Source: Girardinichthys multiradiatus
Lineage: Eukaryota; Chordata; Actinopteri; Cyprinodontiformes; Goodeidae
Assembly (NCBI RefSeq): GCF_021462225.1
Contig: NC_061806.1
Location: 31,772,144 to 31,836,143 of the forward strand
Direction of reading: 5' to 3'
Length of the DNA stretch: 64,000 bases
Positions 1-11,559 of this stretch are shown piece by piece (positions within the stretch are counted from its first letter, which is position 1; each line of letters starts with the position of its first letter). Under the pieces are notes generated by a model that saw only the letters and a program-made list of their open reading frames with translations, had not been told where the DNA came from and searched no databases. The translations under genes were made by a program, and so were the position numbers.

Positions 1-1040
1 ATAAAACCAACCTTCTGGATGACCATTTCGCAACGGTGTCTAATTAGCTGCCTTTATTAAAACAATATTTAAAGAAATATTATTAAGAGAGTATTTTGGA
101 AAAGAGACAAATCTTTCTGGAGAAATAAGGCTTAATGGTGTTTACTTAGTTATCACATTTAGTAAAATGATGTTTAGGGACTATTATTCACTAGCTTGAA
201 AACTAACAACCTTTCTGTTAAATACTTTTTAGTAGCAAGCACGTGTTCTTACCGGTTAGCAGTTGAGCTAACAATAGAAGCTAATAGCTTAGCACCATAT
301 TCAAACACATACTTGTAAAATACCAGAGTTAATAAACGGGTTAAATGCATAAGAGCAGACGGCGCGTTATGATCAACCTTCTGTTTAAATTCACCCTTTA
401 AACAAAGTTTGTCTTAACTTTAAAAATCCACAAACAAAGAACACAACCTGAACACGTGTGCTGCAGATATTCTGCTAGCACCCAGATAGAGTTCAACACA
501 AACAAAACTAAACTTCATAAAATGAAAAACATTTAGATCATTTCAATCTAAATCTGAAGAACGTCCAAAGTCTGCCGGCCGGCCAAAACTGCACGTTACC
601 GTAACCCCGGTGATGCGGCTCCTGTTGTCCTTCTCTCAGGCAGGGAAAACCGCTCCGCTTGGCTTCGTTGAGACCACGTCTCTGTAGGGAACTTCTCTGG
701 GACAGTTTGCTTCTGCAGCTCTCAGAGAGAAAGTAAGCAATGCTTACACCTTAATTTCCCCGTTCATGAATGAAAATATTGGATACACATACAGTATTTC
801 ATTCGTACTTAACTTTGCATATGATCGATGATCGCATGACATCCTTGGATCCAGTTTGAAGTGTTTTTTTTTTGCCAGCAAAATCCCGATGATCACCGGC
901 GTGGAAGAGGCAGGATGTAGCAAGCGCTGTGCTCTTATTCGGGCAGTGACATCACAGGAAGTTCGCAGTTATCCCGTTTCCCCCTTCTGAAGTTGTGCTG
1001 AAAGTTGGTTAAATGGAATTTATTTTGAAAGTTCCAGAAA
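1..1040. repeat. Dispersed repeat, copy 1 (cut by the window start)
   Basis: This stretch aligns by eye with 14456-15463 and, more weakly, with 59670-60400. All three copies lie in the same orientation. Shared landmarks include the phrase around position 1-50 (ataaaaccaaccttct), the 'taatttccccgttcat' region near 750, 'cttggatcca' near 844, 'gacatcac' near 950 and 'attccagaaaag' near 1030. No protein-coding content was recognised. Read on the minus strand, copy 2 ends near an AATAAA-like sequence, so an LTR-type element in minus orientation is possible, but I could not define TG...CA ends or a target duplication. Confidence 0.7.
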
Positions 1041-3647
1041 AGTTTGTACCAAAGTTTTACTGTTGTTTCCATTGCTGTGGTCCCAACAGCTGGCTTCACC
1101 ACTAGATGTAGTCAAATCATACATACATCTCAAATTTCACCTTTCTTCTCTAAATTCAGTATTTTTGTTACTTTAGTTCAGTATTTAGAGATTGGTCACC
1201 CAAAATTTATCACACCAAAGCACAAGTTCAAACACACTAAGTAACACACAAACATATATGGGCAGGGATGAGCATTATCCAGTGGGGTCAAAGCCAGAAG
1301 TTTTGTTTGTCCCAAAAATACTCAAGAGCAGGAAATACCAAAAATTCAGAAGGATAATAGTTTCACTCTCTGAATACAATTCTGTTTCTTCATATAGCAA
1401 GTAGTCCTCTGCTGCTCTACTAAGAAAGAAATGGATGTTTGGACTTCAAGAACCTCAGTGGCTTGCAAAAAATGAAGAATTTAATGGACGATAGGCATCA
1501 GAAAGCCTTTTAAAAAAATCAGCTTTTCACAGGTTGGAATTCTCCCAAAAAAATTTTAATACTTCTTTATAGAAAAATACATAAAATCAAGCTTTAAACT
1601 AAAAACATTTTGCTCTTTTCACCCCCTCAGAGTTTATGCTGAGCAGCTACGTCTAATTTCAACAAAATTTTAATGTGATTGAAACAGTTTGAAAAACTGC
1701 ATTCACCGACTTATCTCAGAATCAGCCAGTTGTCATTGTCTCACAAACATATATAGTAAAACAGGACCTTCAATCCAGCTTTTGTTCAAACCAAAATAAA
1801 AAAAAGCATCTAACCAAAGACATTTTTATGGCACAAGGACGTATAAACAAAAAGATATACAGAGACATGTTATTGTGTTTCTCCTAAGTATGAATTAGAA
1901 GCTCCTGATTTAATGATTTGAGGCCAGTGGGTGCTTTGGCCCAAAGGGCAGACTTAATAAACATCTGTCTGCTTCATTAAAAAGATCTTTTCAGGTCTGT
2001 TAAGTGCTTGTATAAGGCGTGAGGTAACATCCCCATCAAGTGCTCTCTGAGGTGAGGGGAAATGAATCAGCCACTAACTCGAGTTGTTTTAACAGCAGAC
2101 TGATGATGTGAGTCATTCACAGTGGCAAGGTCAGTTTCACTACAGGAACTCAGTCAGCTATGAAGCTTTTCAGATCATCTGTAGCTGTATGACAAGCTCT
2201 TTTATCCTAACCTAGGTGTAAACAGTGTTTTGTTAATTTTCAACCAGTCATGCAGGACAGGAGCATCTCTTCTTATGCTGAGAAATATTTTAAACTTTTA
2301 AGTTCGATTTGACTGAATACCTGAAATGGCAAGCTTGAACTCTGTTAAACTGTGTTCGAAACATGATTATCCCAAAAACGTTTTTTCTTTCTTTTGTTTT
2401 TTAATCAAAGTAACGGAGGTAAATAACTTTAAACTCTGGTTTGTTTCACTTTTTTTTTTTTTTTTTTAAACCTTTAAGGTTATTACTTGTGTTTTAGTAT
2501 TATGCATTTCTGTAAGTTTTGAATTTAGATTCTTTTGATTCTTGCCACAGTTTCTAGATGTCATTATTTGTCTATTTTCCCGCCTCCACAACTTACCACC
2601 TACTCCATATTCTTAATCAGCTCACCTGTTCCCACTCACTAATCACCACTCCTGTTATTTAGATTCTTTGGCTCTTTACTGACGGTTTTCAAATTTTCTG
2701 CAAACATAAAGTTATGCTGCATGATCAGGATTTTCATGTGTCTTTGTTGTGTCATATAAGCTCTAAGTGGGATTTTTGAATCTGCCTCCTGCTTGCCTGT
2801 ATTTGGGTCATCTCAAACTCACATCATATGAACTCAAATGTTGATAAAGAGGAATGTACCTGTTTGTGATGATCTGTTCAAACTAGAGGGACCTTGAGCG
2901 CTAACATCATTGCATATGAAGTTGATTGAATTTTAACATAAAAGAGGCTAACAGATGTTGCTGGCTCTTTCATGTGACCATAAGTGTTACCCACTTAGAT
3001 CAAATGAAAGCAAAACCACCAATCAACTTTGAGCAGCCTTTATTCAAGCTGCCTTTCTCAGCATGATGCTGAGTTGCATTGTCTGACTAGACAATGCTTT
3101 GTGGATTCAATAAAGAATGGTTAACATGTTATGTAATGTGTTATGACATGGCTCAAAGGCCACAAACAAAAGGAAGACACACCATGTATAGCACATAGAT
3201 TTAATTAACAAAAACTAAGGTTTAAATCAAAAGTTTCTAATGAATGAAGTGTGAAAGTCAGTAAATCAGTGGTGTAGGGTGTGCATGAGTGAAGGATGTA
3301 TGTGAAAGTGTTTTAATGTACAATTTAAAATATGGCAGCAAACCTGTGGAGGAGAGTGGAGACAAAATCAGTTGGCTTTCAGGGTTTAAAGAAACTGAGA
3401 GCCATACCAGGTCCTCAGGTGTCCCCAGCCTACCCCTAAGGGGTTGTAACAAATGCTCACTGGACTATACTAACATTTGATTGTTAATCCTGAATAAATA
3501 AAATTATTTCATGTATGAAAAAGAGACTTGGTGCTCTGTGCAGTTCATAACTTTTTTAGGTTAAGTGTATACAATGTTTAGGAAATACTGAATTTAAATC
3601 CATAAATACCTTGTTAACCATAAAAGGACAATGTGTAATTTATCCAT

Positions 3648-3648
<1 letters not shown>
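1041..3648. other. No recognised gene or element
   Basis: About 2.6 kb of AT-rich sequence with many stops in all frames. The only notable feature is a T run near 2450. Open frames here are short and show no family motif. Confidence 0.5.
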
Positions 3649-3707
<59 letters not shown>

Positions 3708-3710
3708 ACA
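3649..3710. repeat. (CA)n microsatellite
   Basis: Nearly uninterrupted CA dinucleotides of about 60 bp, followed by a short TA run. It directly abuts the 5' end of the RTE-type LINE fragment. Confidence 0.95.
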
Positions 3711-3715
3711 TATAT

Positions 3716-4517
3716 ATCCTCCTTGTACCGCCACCTTAACGTGGTGGAGGGGTTTGAGTGCTCGAATGATCCTAGAGGCTATGTTGTCTGGGGCTTAAAT
3801 GCCCCTGGTAGGGTCTCCCATGGCAAACAGGCTCTGGGTGATGGGTCAGACAAAGAGCGTTTCATGACTCCTTCATGAGGACCACCAAGTCGAGGCACCT
3901 GACGTGGACTAGTACGACATAGCTGGGGTCCCACCCTGGAGCCAGGGCTGGGGTCGGAACTCATCGGAGAGTGCCTGGTGGCCAGACCGACTGGGCCAAG
4001 CCCGAATAAGAGATGCCAGGCCATCCCCAAGTCGGTCCACCACCCGCAGGGGGAACCATGAGGGGCCGGCGCAAAGAGGAACGGGCAGCGGACGAAGTTG
4101 GAGACCTCAACGACACAATCTCCAGATGCTTAGGCTGGCTCTAGGGACGTGGAAAGCTTGTGCGGGAGGTCGAGAGATATCGACTAGAAATAGTCGAGCT
4201 TGCTTCCACGCACATTGTGGGCTCTGGAACCCAGCTCCTCGAAAGAGGTTGGACTCTCTTCTACTCTGGAGTGGTCCACGGGGAGAGGCGGCGAGCTAAG
4301 TTGGGTTTGCTTCTTGCCCACCAGCTCAGCCGTCTCGTCTTGGGGTTTACCCCAGTGGATGAGAGGGTCGCATCCCCGCGCCTTCGGGTCAGGGACAGTT
4401 CTCTGAGCTTCATTTCGGCCTATGGGCCGAGCGGCAGTGGCGGGTACCTGGTCTTCTTGACGTCCCTGTTGGGGGTGCTGCATTGTGCCACTCCTCGCAA
4501 CCCCGTTATTCTGCCTT
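3716..4517 (+). mobile_element. RTE-type LINE, 5' end and start of endonuclease domain
   Basis: The first ~350 bp are the GC-rich 5' leader of a common fish LINE. From about 4120 the reading frame resembles the start of an apurinic-type endonuclease: 'REVERYRLEIVELAST' and 'LLERGWTLFYSGVVHGE' are visible around 4160-4290, and 'DERVASPRLRVRDSSL' follows. The open frame 4160-4519 covers only the first third of the domain, and the catalytic Asp/His region is absent. Placement in the RTE (Rex3-like) clade rests on remembered family sequence and is tentative. The fragment keeps its 5' end but lacks everything downstream, the reverse of the usual 5' truncation. Part of the leader recurs inverted at 41438-41522. 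Confidence 0.7.
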
Positions 4518-6898
4518 AATATCTTAACAACAAATGTAAAAATATTTTTTTAAATTACTCAGTTTGTAACAAATTTTTACCTCAAAGTTTACTCAATACT
4601 ATGAAAAAATTAATGCTTTCATGGATGTTTAAACCTGGATTTCATCAGAAACAAATTTGCAATATTGCTTTTGAATGTGTGTGACATTTTTTTTTTTTTA
4701 TTTCACAGATGTCATTTGTCATTGCATGCAACCTACGTGCATTTCTGCATGGCATGCACATAGCCAGAAGAGGTTTGTGGGTTTAAATGTCGGTTTTCAA
4801 AAAAACATCAGTTTTGTGTGGGAAGAAAATTTTTTTGTTGACTTAAAATCATGTTCTTGAACAAAAGATCTCACAAACACCATTTTGTTCTCATGACAGG
4901 AGTCTTGTCACCTGCGGCTCCAGAGCCACATCTGGCTTTTTAGACCTTCCACTGTGGCTCTTACTAACTTGGGTAAAAAATGCTAAATAATTGAGCAATG
5001 TTTGAAAATGTAAAGGTAATTAAAAATGCAAGCTTAAACACGTTTTGTAGCATAACATTTCCACAAAGAATGACACTAATAGTGTGCGCAATATTTGTTT
5101 TTAAGTATACATGCAAGCTACATGCTTTGTTGATGTCATTTTCTATAAACATTCAATGTCCCTTCGCAGAAATGTATTAAACCTATAAACAAAACTTAAA
5201 CACCTAGATACAACCAAGACTTTGAGTCCACTTTAATTGTACAAAATAAACCACCTTTAGTTTTCTAACCAGGCATGATATATGTTTGATAAATATTGTG
5301 CAATAAATTAAAATGGATTAGCAAATCTTATTAAAATGCTACTCAAACACTGTCAAATTATTTTCTAATTTGTATATATGATAAACTGACATTTTAGTGT
5401 TCAGAGGATATACAGCTTGAAAAAAAGCTGCTTTAAAATTCATTATCTTTAGAAGAACCCTTGATGGGACCAAACAGCAAAACTGACCATCAATAAATCC
5501 ACAGTTATAAACAATCCTTTGGAATTCAGTGATGATAATGAGAAAATAACACTCTGTGGGACACATGTGCATCAAGGTGAAAAAATCCCAAGGAGAAAAG
5601 ACTATTGATTCTCCAATTTGGCACTGAAACATGTTCAAAATTGTGTCACATATCACATGTTAACATATTTGTAAATGCTGCTCTGCTCTTATTCCTTCTG
5701 GCACACGTACTTATGCAAAGCAATGCTTCTGCCAGTTGTGGTGCATATACTTGTGTGTGTATGTGACATACTGAATGCATGTGTGTTTAAAGGTCTTTCC
5801 TTAGTCTTTGGACCAAGGTATGCCCTTTTATTCTCCTTCCTTTGACAACACCTTTCCACAGCACCTTACCACATCTTTCACTGGCCCAGCCTCCTCATCG
5901 TTTATGTGTGCATGTCCTAAGTTCAGCTGCATAAGCTCATTAGCGCTATCAGTCCAGCAGTCATTATATAGGATGAGTGTTTGTTTCTCAAAGCCTTCAG
6001 CGTCTTAATCCCGTTTGAGAACTAAGCAGGTTGTATGTCTCTGAAAGTGTAGAAGGCGCTGAAGTAAAATACTGTAGAAATATCTTATAAATTTAAGTAA
6101 TTTTAAGAGATACAGTATGTTCTTTCTGACAGCATGAGGGCAAATGTCCTTTTCATATTTACATTTCTTTCTCTCTTTGATATTTTTATTCTCTTTTTCC
6201 ACCTCTCTTTCTTAATGCATCTCTATTTTAATTCCCTTGCCCTTCAGTTAATTTCTCCCTACATAATTTCTCTGGCTGGTCCTCTGTGCTTATATCCTTT
6301 GTTGTCCAACCACAGTATACATATTTCTTCCAATTCCAATTACCTTGTCCCATTGCTTTTTTCTCTATTTATATATATATATATTTGATTTCCTTTTCTT
6401 ACCTCATCCTGTCCACCATGACTTCTTTTGTCATCTTTAAATATCACCTCTTCTCCTGCCAATTGGCACAAGTTTCTGTGCTGAAAAAGGAACATATTGA
6501 CTCCTCCACAGAAAAACAGCCCCCCCTCCACCTCATGCCCAATGCTAGCAAAACAAAACCTGGGAACACCATCTGTGGATACCCCGCCTGGAACCATGGG
6601 ATGTGTAGTTGTGTAGTGCTCAGCAGTTGCTTTGCCCTGTGCACAATTGACCCCTAGTTGATGCAGTCTTTTATCTCTGTCTTTTTTGTTGTTGTTGTAG
6701 ATGCCAAAATTTGAGTGTATTTGTTCTGAGAGGGTTTTTCTTTCAGAAAGATTTTCCCCCTTAAGATGTTAATTTAGATGTTTTTCTAACTCTTTTTCTG
6801 AAGTAGTGATGGTACAAAAAGTTTACATTTATTACACTAAATGCTTTTCCAAAAATAAAACAATATTATTTTCTTACTCTGTGTGTACATTTAGGGTC
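4518..6898. other. Mostly unassigned; one possible hAT-like scrap
   Basis: Around 4905-4985 the phrase 'ctgcggctccagagccac' followed by 'tgtggctctt' resembles the edge of a hAT-type non-autonomous element, but no matching opposite end was found. The remainder has no recognised coding or repeat content apart from a pyrimidine-rich stretch at 6160-6430. Confidence 0.35.
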
Positions 6899-7033
6899 TA
6901 TGCCCTGCTGGACAGTGAAACTCCACCCCAGTCTCAATACTTTTGCTGCCTCTTATAGGTTTTGTTCCAGTATTGCCAGTGATGTCCTTTATTTTGGCTG
7001 TAGTATCCCTACAGCATGATGTTGCCACCACCA

Positions 7034-7345
7034 TGTTTTAATGAATGAAGCTACATCTGGCCTGGCTCTGTGTCTACCTGTGACACCTTTCTGGAGAGGA
7101 GAATCGTCCAAGCTTCTGCTGGCAACAACTTAATACTCACCCTCTACCGATGATCCACATGGCCTTGTCTTTTAGTGTTTCCTTAGACAGAAAAACGTTT
7201 TATCCAATTTGAATAAATAACTCTGCCTGCACTGTTCAATTGTTAGGATTAATTGGAATGTATGTACCTGACTGTTGTGAAGTGCCTTGAGACAACATGT
7301 GTTGTGAATTGGCGCTATATAAATAAAACTGAATTGAATTGAATT
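7034..7345 (+). mobile_element. L2/Rex1-type LINE 3' tail inserted in the Tc1 relic
   Basis: The stretch ends in 'ggcgctatataaataaaa' followed by tandem 'ctgaattgaattgaatt' units, the 3' end typical of a very common fish non-LTR retrotransposon. It matches the two ends of the longer copy at 55290-56045, with the middle missing. The Tc1 relic continues on both sides, so this insertion is the younger event. Confidence 0.7.
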
Positions 7346-7513
7346 AATGTGTATGGTATGTCCAGGGGGAGTGCAGTGTTTTCCACCACATGTAATGCTT
7401 TTGGTTTTTGGTCTCCTGATAACCACCATCTTTTGTTCTCTTATGTGCCATCTTGGCACTTCAAGCATGTCATAAAGAAATGCTGGTTGCCTACAAGTGC
7501 AAGATCAGTTGTC

Positions 7514-7553
7514 CACAATTAGGATTCCATCTTGAGAAGGAATCCTAATTGTG
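7514..7553. repeat. Perfect 15-bp hairpin
   Basis: Arms 'cacaattaggattcc' (7514-7528) and its exact reverse complement (7539-7553) are separated by a 10-base loop. It sits within the old Tc1 relic. No promoter or coding context gives it a function. Confidence 0.8.
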
Positions 7554-8689
7554 TGATTGATTTTATTACATCAAGACCTCATGTGGCATCAAAGTAGGTG
7601 GGCCACACTGCTGTAATATCTGGCTTTGTTGTGCTATTCACCTGCTGTATCCCCTACACAACATGTGCTAACAGTACTTTCATAAAGGTCAGATTTGCAC
7701 AGTGAATGACTAACAGTTGTCTCGTCAACAAATTCTCCCACGAGTTGTGGATCTCTGCAACTCCTCCAGACTTACACAGGCATTTCTTCTGCTTGGGCTG
7801 CTTAATGCTCTCCTTGGATAGCCTTGTCTTTGATAGTTTTGCAGTTGTGCCACAAACTTTCTATTATCAGATGACAGTGTAAACATTGCTTTGTGAGATG
7901 TTTCAAACTTATGAAGTTGTTTTAAAGCAGGGCTAGCTTTAAACCTGTCTTGACTGCTGTGTCTTTGATCCTTATGATACTGTTTATTCACTTATGTGTT
8001 CTAACAAACCATTAATGCCTTTTTTGTACTGACATGAGAGTACACACAGGTGGAATCCAATTACTAAATGGGGAATAGACGTTATTTCTATTGTATTGAG
8101 GGCTGAAAATAAATACAGTCAACAACATTTTACTTTTTTTATTTGTAAATAATTTTAGAAAAACATGTATCATTTCCTTTACACTTCACAATCATGCAGT
8201 ATTTCATCAAATTAAATCCAGGTAAAACACATTTGTGGTTGTAACATAAGAAAATAAAAAAGATCAAAGGGGTATAGATACGTTTTCAAAGGACTGTATA
8301 TATTGGTAAAATGCTACATAAATAAGCTTCATAATATGAAGAGATTTAATGCATTATCCTTCTTAAATTTTAATTTAATCTTAGATCATTAGCCATTTAA
8401 GCATTTTTTGAAACTCTGCCTTTGTGGCAGCATTTTATTTAATTACAATTCAAATAATAAAGAAATAGGCAATATTTACTTTCAATGATAAAAATTATAT
8501 ATACCCAATATGACTTGGAAACTTTGTACTTTTCACTAAAAGTAACAATATTTTTTAGTGTGCGATAACCATATTGGTTCGAAAAATGATTTAGATAAAA
8601 TTTTCATCAGCTGTCTTAATACAATTTAGCTGGTCTTTGAGCAAGAGAAAGGGCCACAATTATTAACTTGAAGTAGGCATACTGAGACA

Positions 8690-9430
8690 AACCTACAACC
8701 ATCATTAGCACTCAAAAAGACTCCTGATTATTGATTAAAGAAAATCCCACTCTATGTCCTGCAAAGGTAGTCCATGGTTTATTAAAGGGGATACTTTCAG
8801 AAATGTATTCTGATATTTGGCTCAGCCATGGAAGGAACATAAAGGAATGAACTACACAGAGAGAACAAAAGAGACTGGTAAAAACTCAGAATCCCAGAAT
8901 GCACAGTTTTTATCCATTCTCATGCACAGCTCCCAGGTAGGAGGGGTTTCACGGCTGGAATCCCCATGACGTCATAGAGCTACAAAAACTCTGGCAGCAG
9001 CCCTCATAGGTTGCATCGGGGAGGACACACACGTGAATATCTTGATGTCGCTAGCTGAGCAAAAAAGGACAACTTCAAATAAACTGTGGATCCAAATTAC
9101 AGCGTGGTCTGCTGTCTGTAAATCTAGTGACCATAACCTAGCCGAAAATAAGACTAGCCACCTTGATGTTTCTTTCTGAGCTTCTGTAGAAACAAAACTG
9201 AGCCAAAGATTCAACATTATCCCTAATTACATAAATGAACACCCCCCCTCCCCCTCCCCCACTGCCTGCAGAAGACGATCATCAAACTACAACACTGTAT
9301 GCTGCCCCCACGTGTGCCAGCCTGAGCAGATGCTTGCACCAACTCATTGTCCTATCAGATCTGCTCATAAGAACGGGTCAGAGTAAAAGGTTGTGTCTGG
9401 TCAGAGAAAACTGGTTAGGATAAAAACAAT
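8690..9430 (-). mobile_element. Candidate solo LTR or LTR-like element
   Basis: Read on the minus strand, this segment has a CRE-like 'tgacgtca' (8967-8974), then a TATA-like 'ggataaaaa' and further on an 'aataaa', which is the order expected of an LTR promoter and polyadenylation signal. An 18-base phrase, 'tctacagaagctcagaaa', is shared with 60090-60107 in the third copy of the dispersed repeat. Exact ends and a target duplication were not found, so this is a weak call. Confidence 0.3.
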
Positions 9431-11559
9431 TAAATATTGTTTATTTCATTGGGGTTTGCTTTGTGCTGCTTACCTGCTTGAATGCTATCAGGCTACTAAT
9501 GAACCAAAAGAATTGTTTTGCAAAGTTGATGACTGGTAGACAGTAACTTTTCTACCTTCAACCAGAGCTTATTCCATTCTATCTGGTTTCCCTTCATTCT
9601 CTCTCACTAACCTGTATAAAATACGTCCATGTAGTCCCCTAAACGTCCTAATTAGTGTCAGTTATACCCAACCCTAAAGCTAAAGTTCTGCTAATACTAA
9701 AATGGTAGCCAACATTAGTTCTGCTGTTAATGACACAACTCGCTCTGTTTGTGTTCTGATCGGCTGTAGCACGCCAGAACTCAATTTGTGCGGTGACATC
9801 ATATTCAGGTTTAGTGGTTCAGGTAACAAAGAAAAATATTTAGCTATTTAGCAACACCTTTAAGTCCCACATGTACCTTGAAAAACCAATAATACTGATA
9901 TTCATGTGTGTATTAATTCTATTTCACAAAACTCAAATGAAATATTCATCTCTGGTACAAAGATAAAGATGCCGGCATTAAAAACCTTTGCCTTTTTTTG
10001 TTTCACGAGAAAGCCTTTAATATTTACAAAGCACAAAGGGTTTTCAGAGATTCGACATGAATCTCTAAAATAATAAAAGCTCCCATGATAAAAAGGATTT
10101 TTGTGGGAGAAAAAAACAGAAGCAGATGTTGAATTTTGTTGATTTAAATCTTTTCTGTTGGGTCAAAAGAGTTTATTTTTTTTACAAAGGATGACACAAG
10201 TCAGTCTGTGCACAGTTCAAAGAGCAAATTCTTGTAAGTATGTCATTTGAAAAGGCTTTAAAGAAATGCTTGGCAAAATATCTGAAATCAGCTGCATGAC
10301 CTACTTCACAATGATTTTAGGAATGCCTAGCGCTTACTGCAGCTAGGTGGTTGGTATTGAAGCAATCAGAAATGTGAAACTTAGATGCCCTTTGAAAAAG
10401 CATACGTGCATTTTTTATTCATGTTCTTAATTCTTCCTTAAAAATATGTACATAAAATAAGTAGGACCATGTCATGGCTAATTAGTTATTTGTTTAACTA
10501 GATATTTTCCCGACTTTCACATCCCTGCTGCACATGTTCAGCCCGACTCTACTCTATTAACTCTATGTTTCTCAACCCTCTTAACCTTTGTTACACATAG
10601 CACCTTCCAAACGTATTCATAATCCGCAAATCTTTCACAATTTGCCATATCCCAATCACATGCTTAATGTTTTTTTTTTTTTGGTGGGGGGGGGGGGGGG
10701 ATTTTATGTAATATACTAACACATTAATGCATAAAGATGATGTGGAAAAGAAATAATACATGGTTGAAAATATTTTTTGCAGATAAGTCTGAAAATCTCA
10801 AGGGGGATGTTACTGTGGGAAATAATGTATTTTTTATCAAAATTTATCCTAAGGTGAAACTGAAGCTATTTTCCATTCAGATGAGTCTATCAATGATTCA
10901 TCAACATGGTCCAAAAAGTGTTGTTGTGGTCAAGACAACATGTGTTTAAATTTCAGGTGCAGTTTCTATTAAACAGCTAAGAGTCTCAAAGACTTTTGAG
11001 TTCCACCCATTTACCTCAGTTCACATACTTCTCCCAGCAGCAGAATCTCCTGAGCCAATCTGTGCCCAGGTTTGTGAGCAGAGTGCATGATTCCAAGCTG
11101 CTAACCTGAAAATGTCAAATAAACCCATGAAAAAAAAAGCATGCTATGCAAACTTTTTAAATGCTGCATGTCTTTTTTATGATTTAATTGTCTTAAAAAA
11201 GGAAATTGTAATCTACATTGAGTTTGTATCCTTCTGATGCTGGTTTCAGTGTCCTGGACCGTCAAGCAAAAACATTTGAAGATTGTTCACTTCTGCTCTA
11301 AATAAACACACGCCCTTCAAAACGTTTAGAGTAACAAAAACTTCTGTCTGAGCTTATTCATCAAAAACTTACCCTATGGCGCAGAGCGAAGATTTCTAAT
11401 AACATATTTGACATGCAGTCATTCAGAGCTTTAAAAAATAAATGCACTCAGTTTATTAGACAGGCAAAATCTAGTACTACTTGAAGCACAACTGAAAGTA
11501 CTAATTAACTATTTAAAGCAGCAACTAAATGCCATTGCTCCTGACTCCTGAAAGTTTTG
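9431..11559. other. No recognised gene or element
   Basis: AT-rich sequence with a T run next to a G run at 10671-10700 (strand-asymmetric homopolymers). Nothing else could be assigned. Confidence 0.45.

Larger units (their letters stand above)
6900..8305 (-). mobile_element. Decayed Tc1/mariner element (family F)
   Basis: On the minus strand, 7700-8000 resembles the DNA-binding half of a Tc1 transposase gene, and 6960-7030 resembles its catalytic middle (the region reading 'catgatgttgccaccacc' on the + strand). The sequence near 8110-8300 corresponds to the terminal inverted repeat of the family ('ttgtggttgtaacat'). Many indels and stops leave no usable frame. The catalytic half is interrupted by the LINE tail at 7034-7345. 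A second relic of what looks like the same family lies on the + strand at 49680-51115. Confidence 0.65.

Noticed and set aside
3649..3710. CRISPR-like or other regularly spaced repeats
   Set aside because: The repeats present are simple microsatellites or transposon ends. No direct repeats with unique spacers were seen, and the DNA is vertebrate.
3779..4030. Minus-strand open frame
   Set aside because: It is the antisense of the GC-rich LINE leader; the + strand explains the region.
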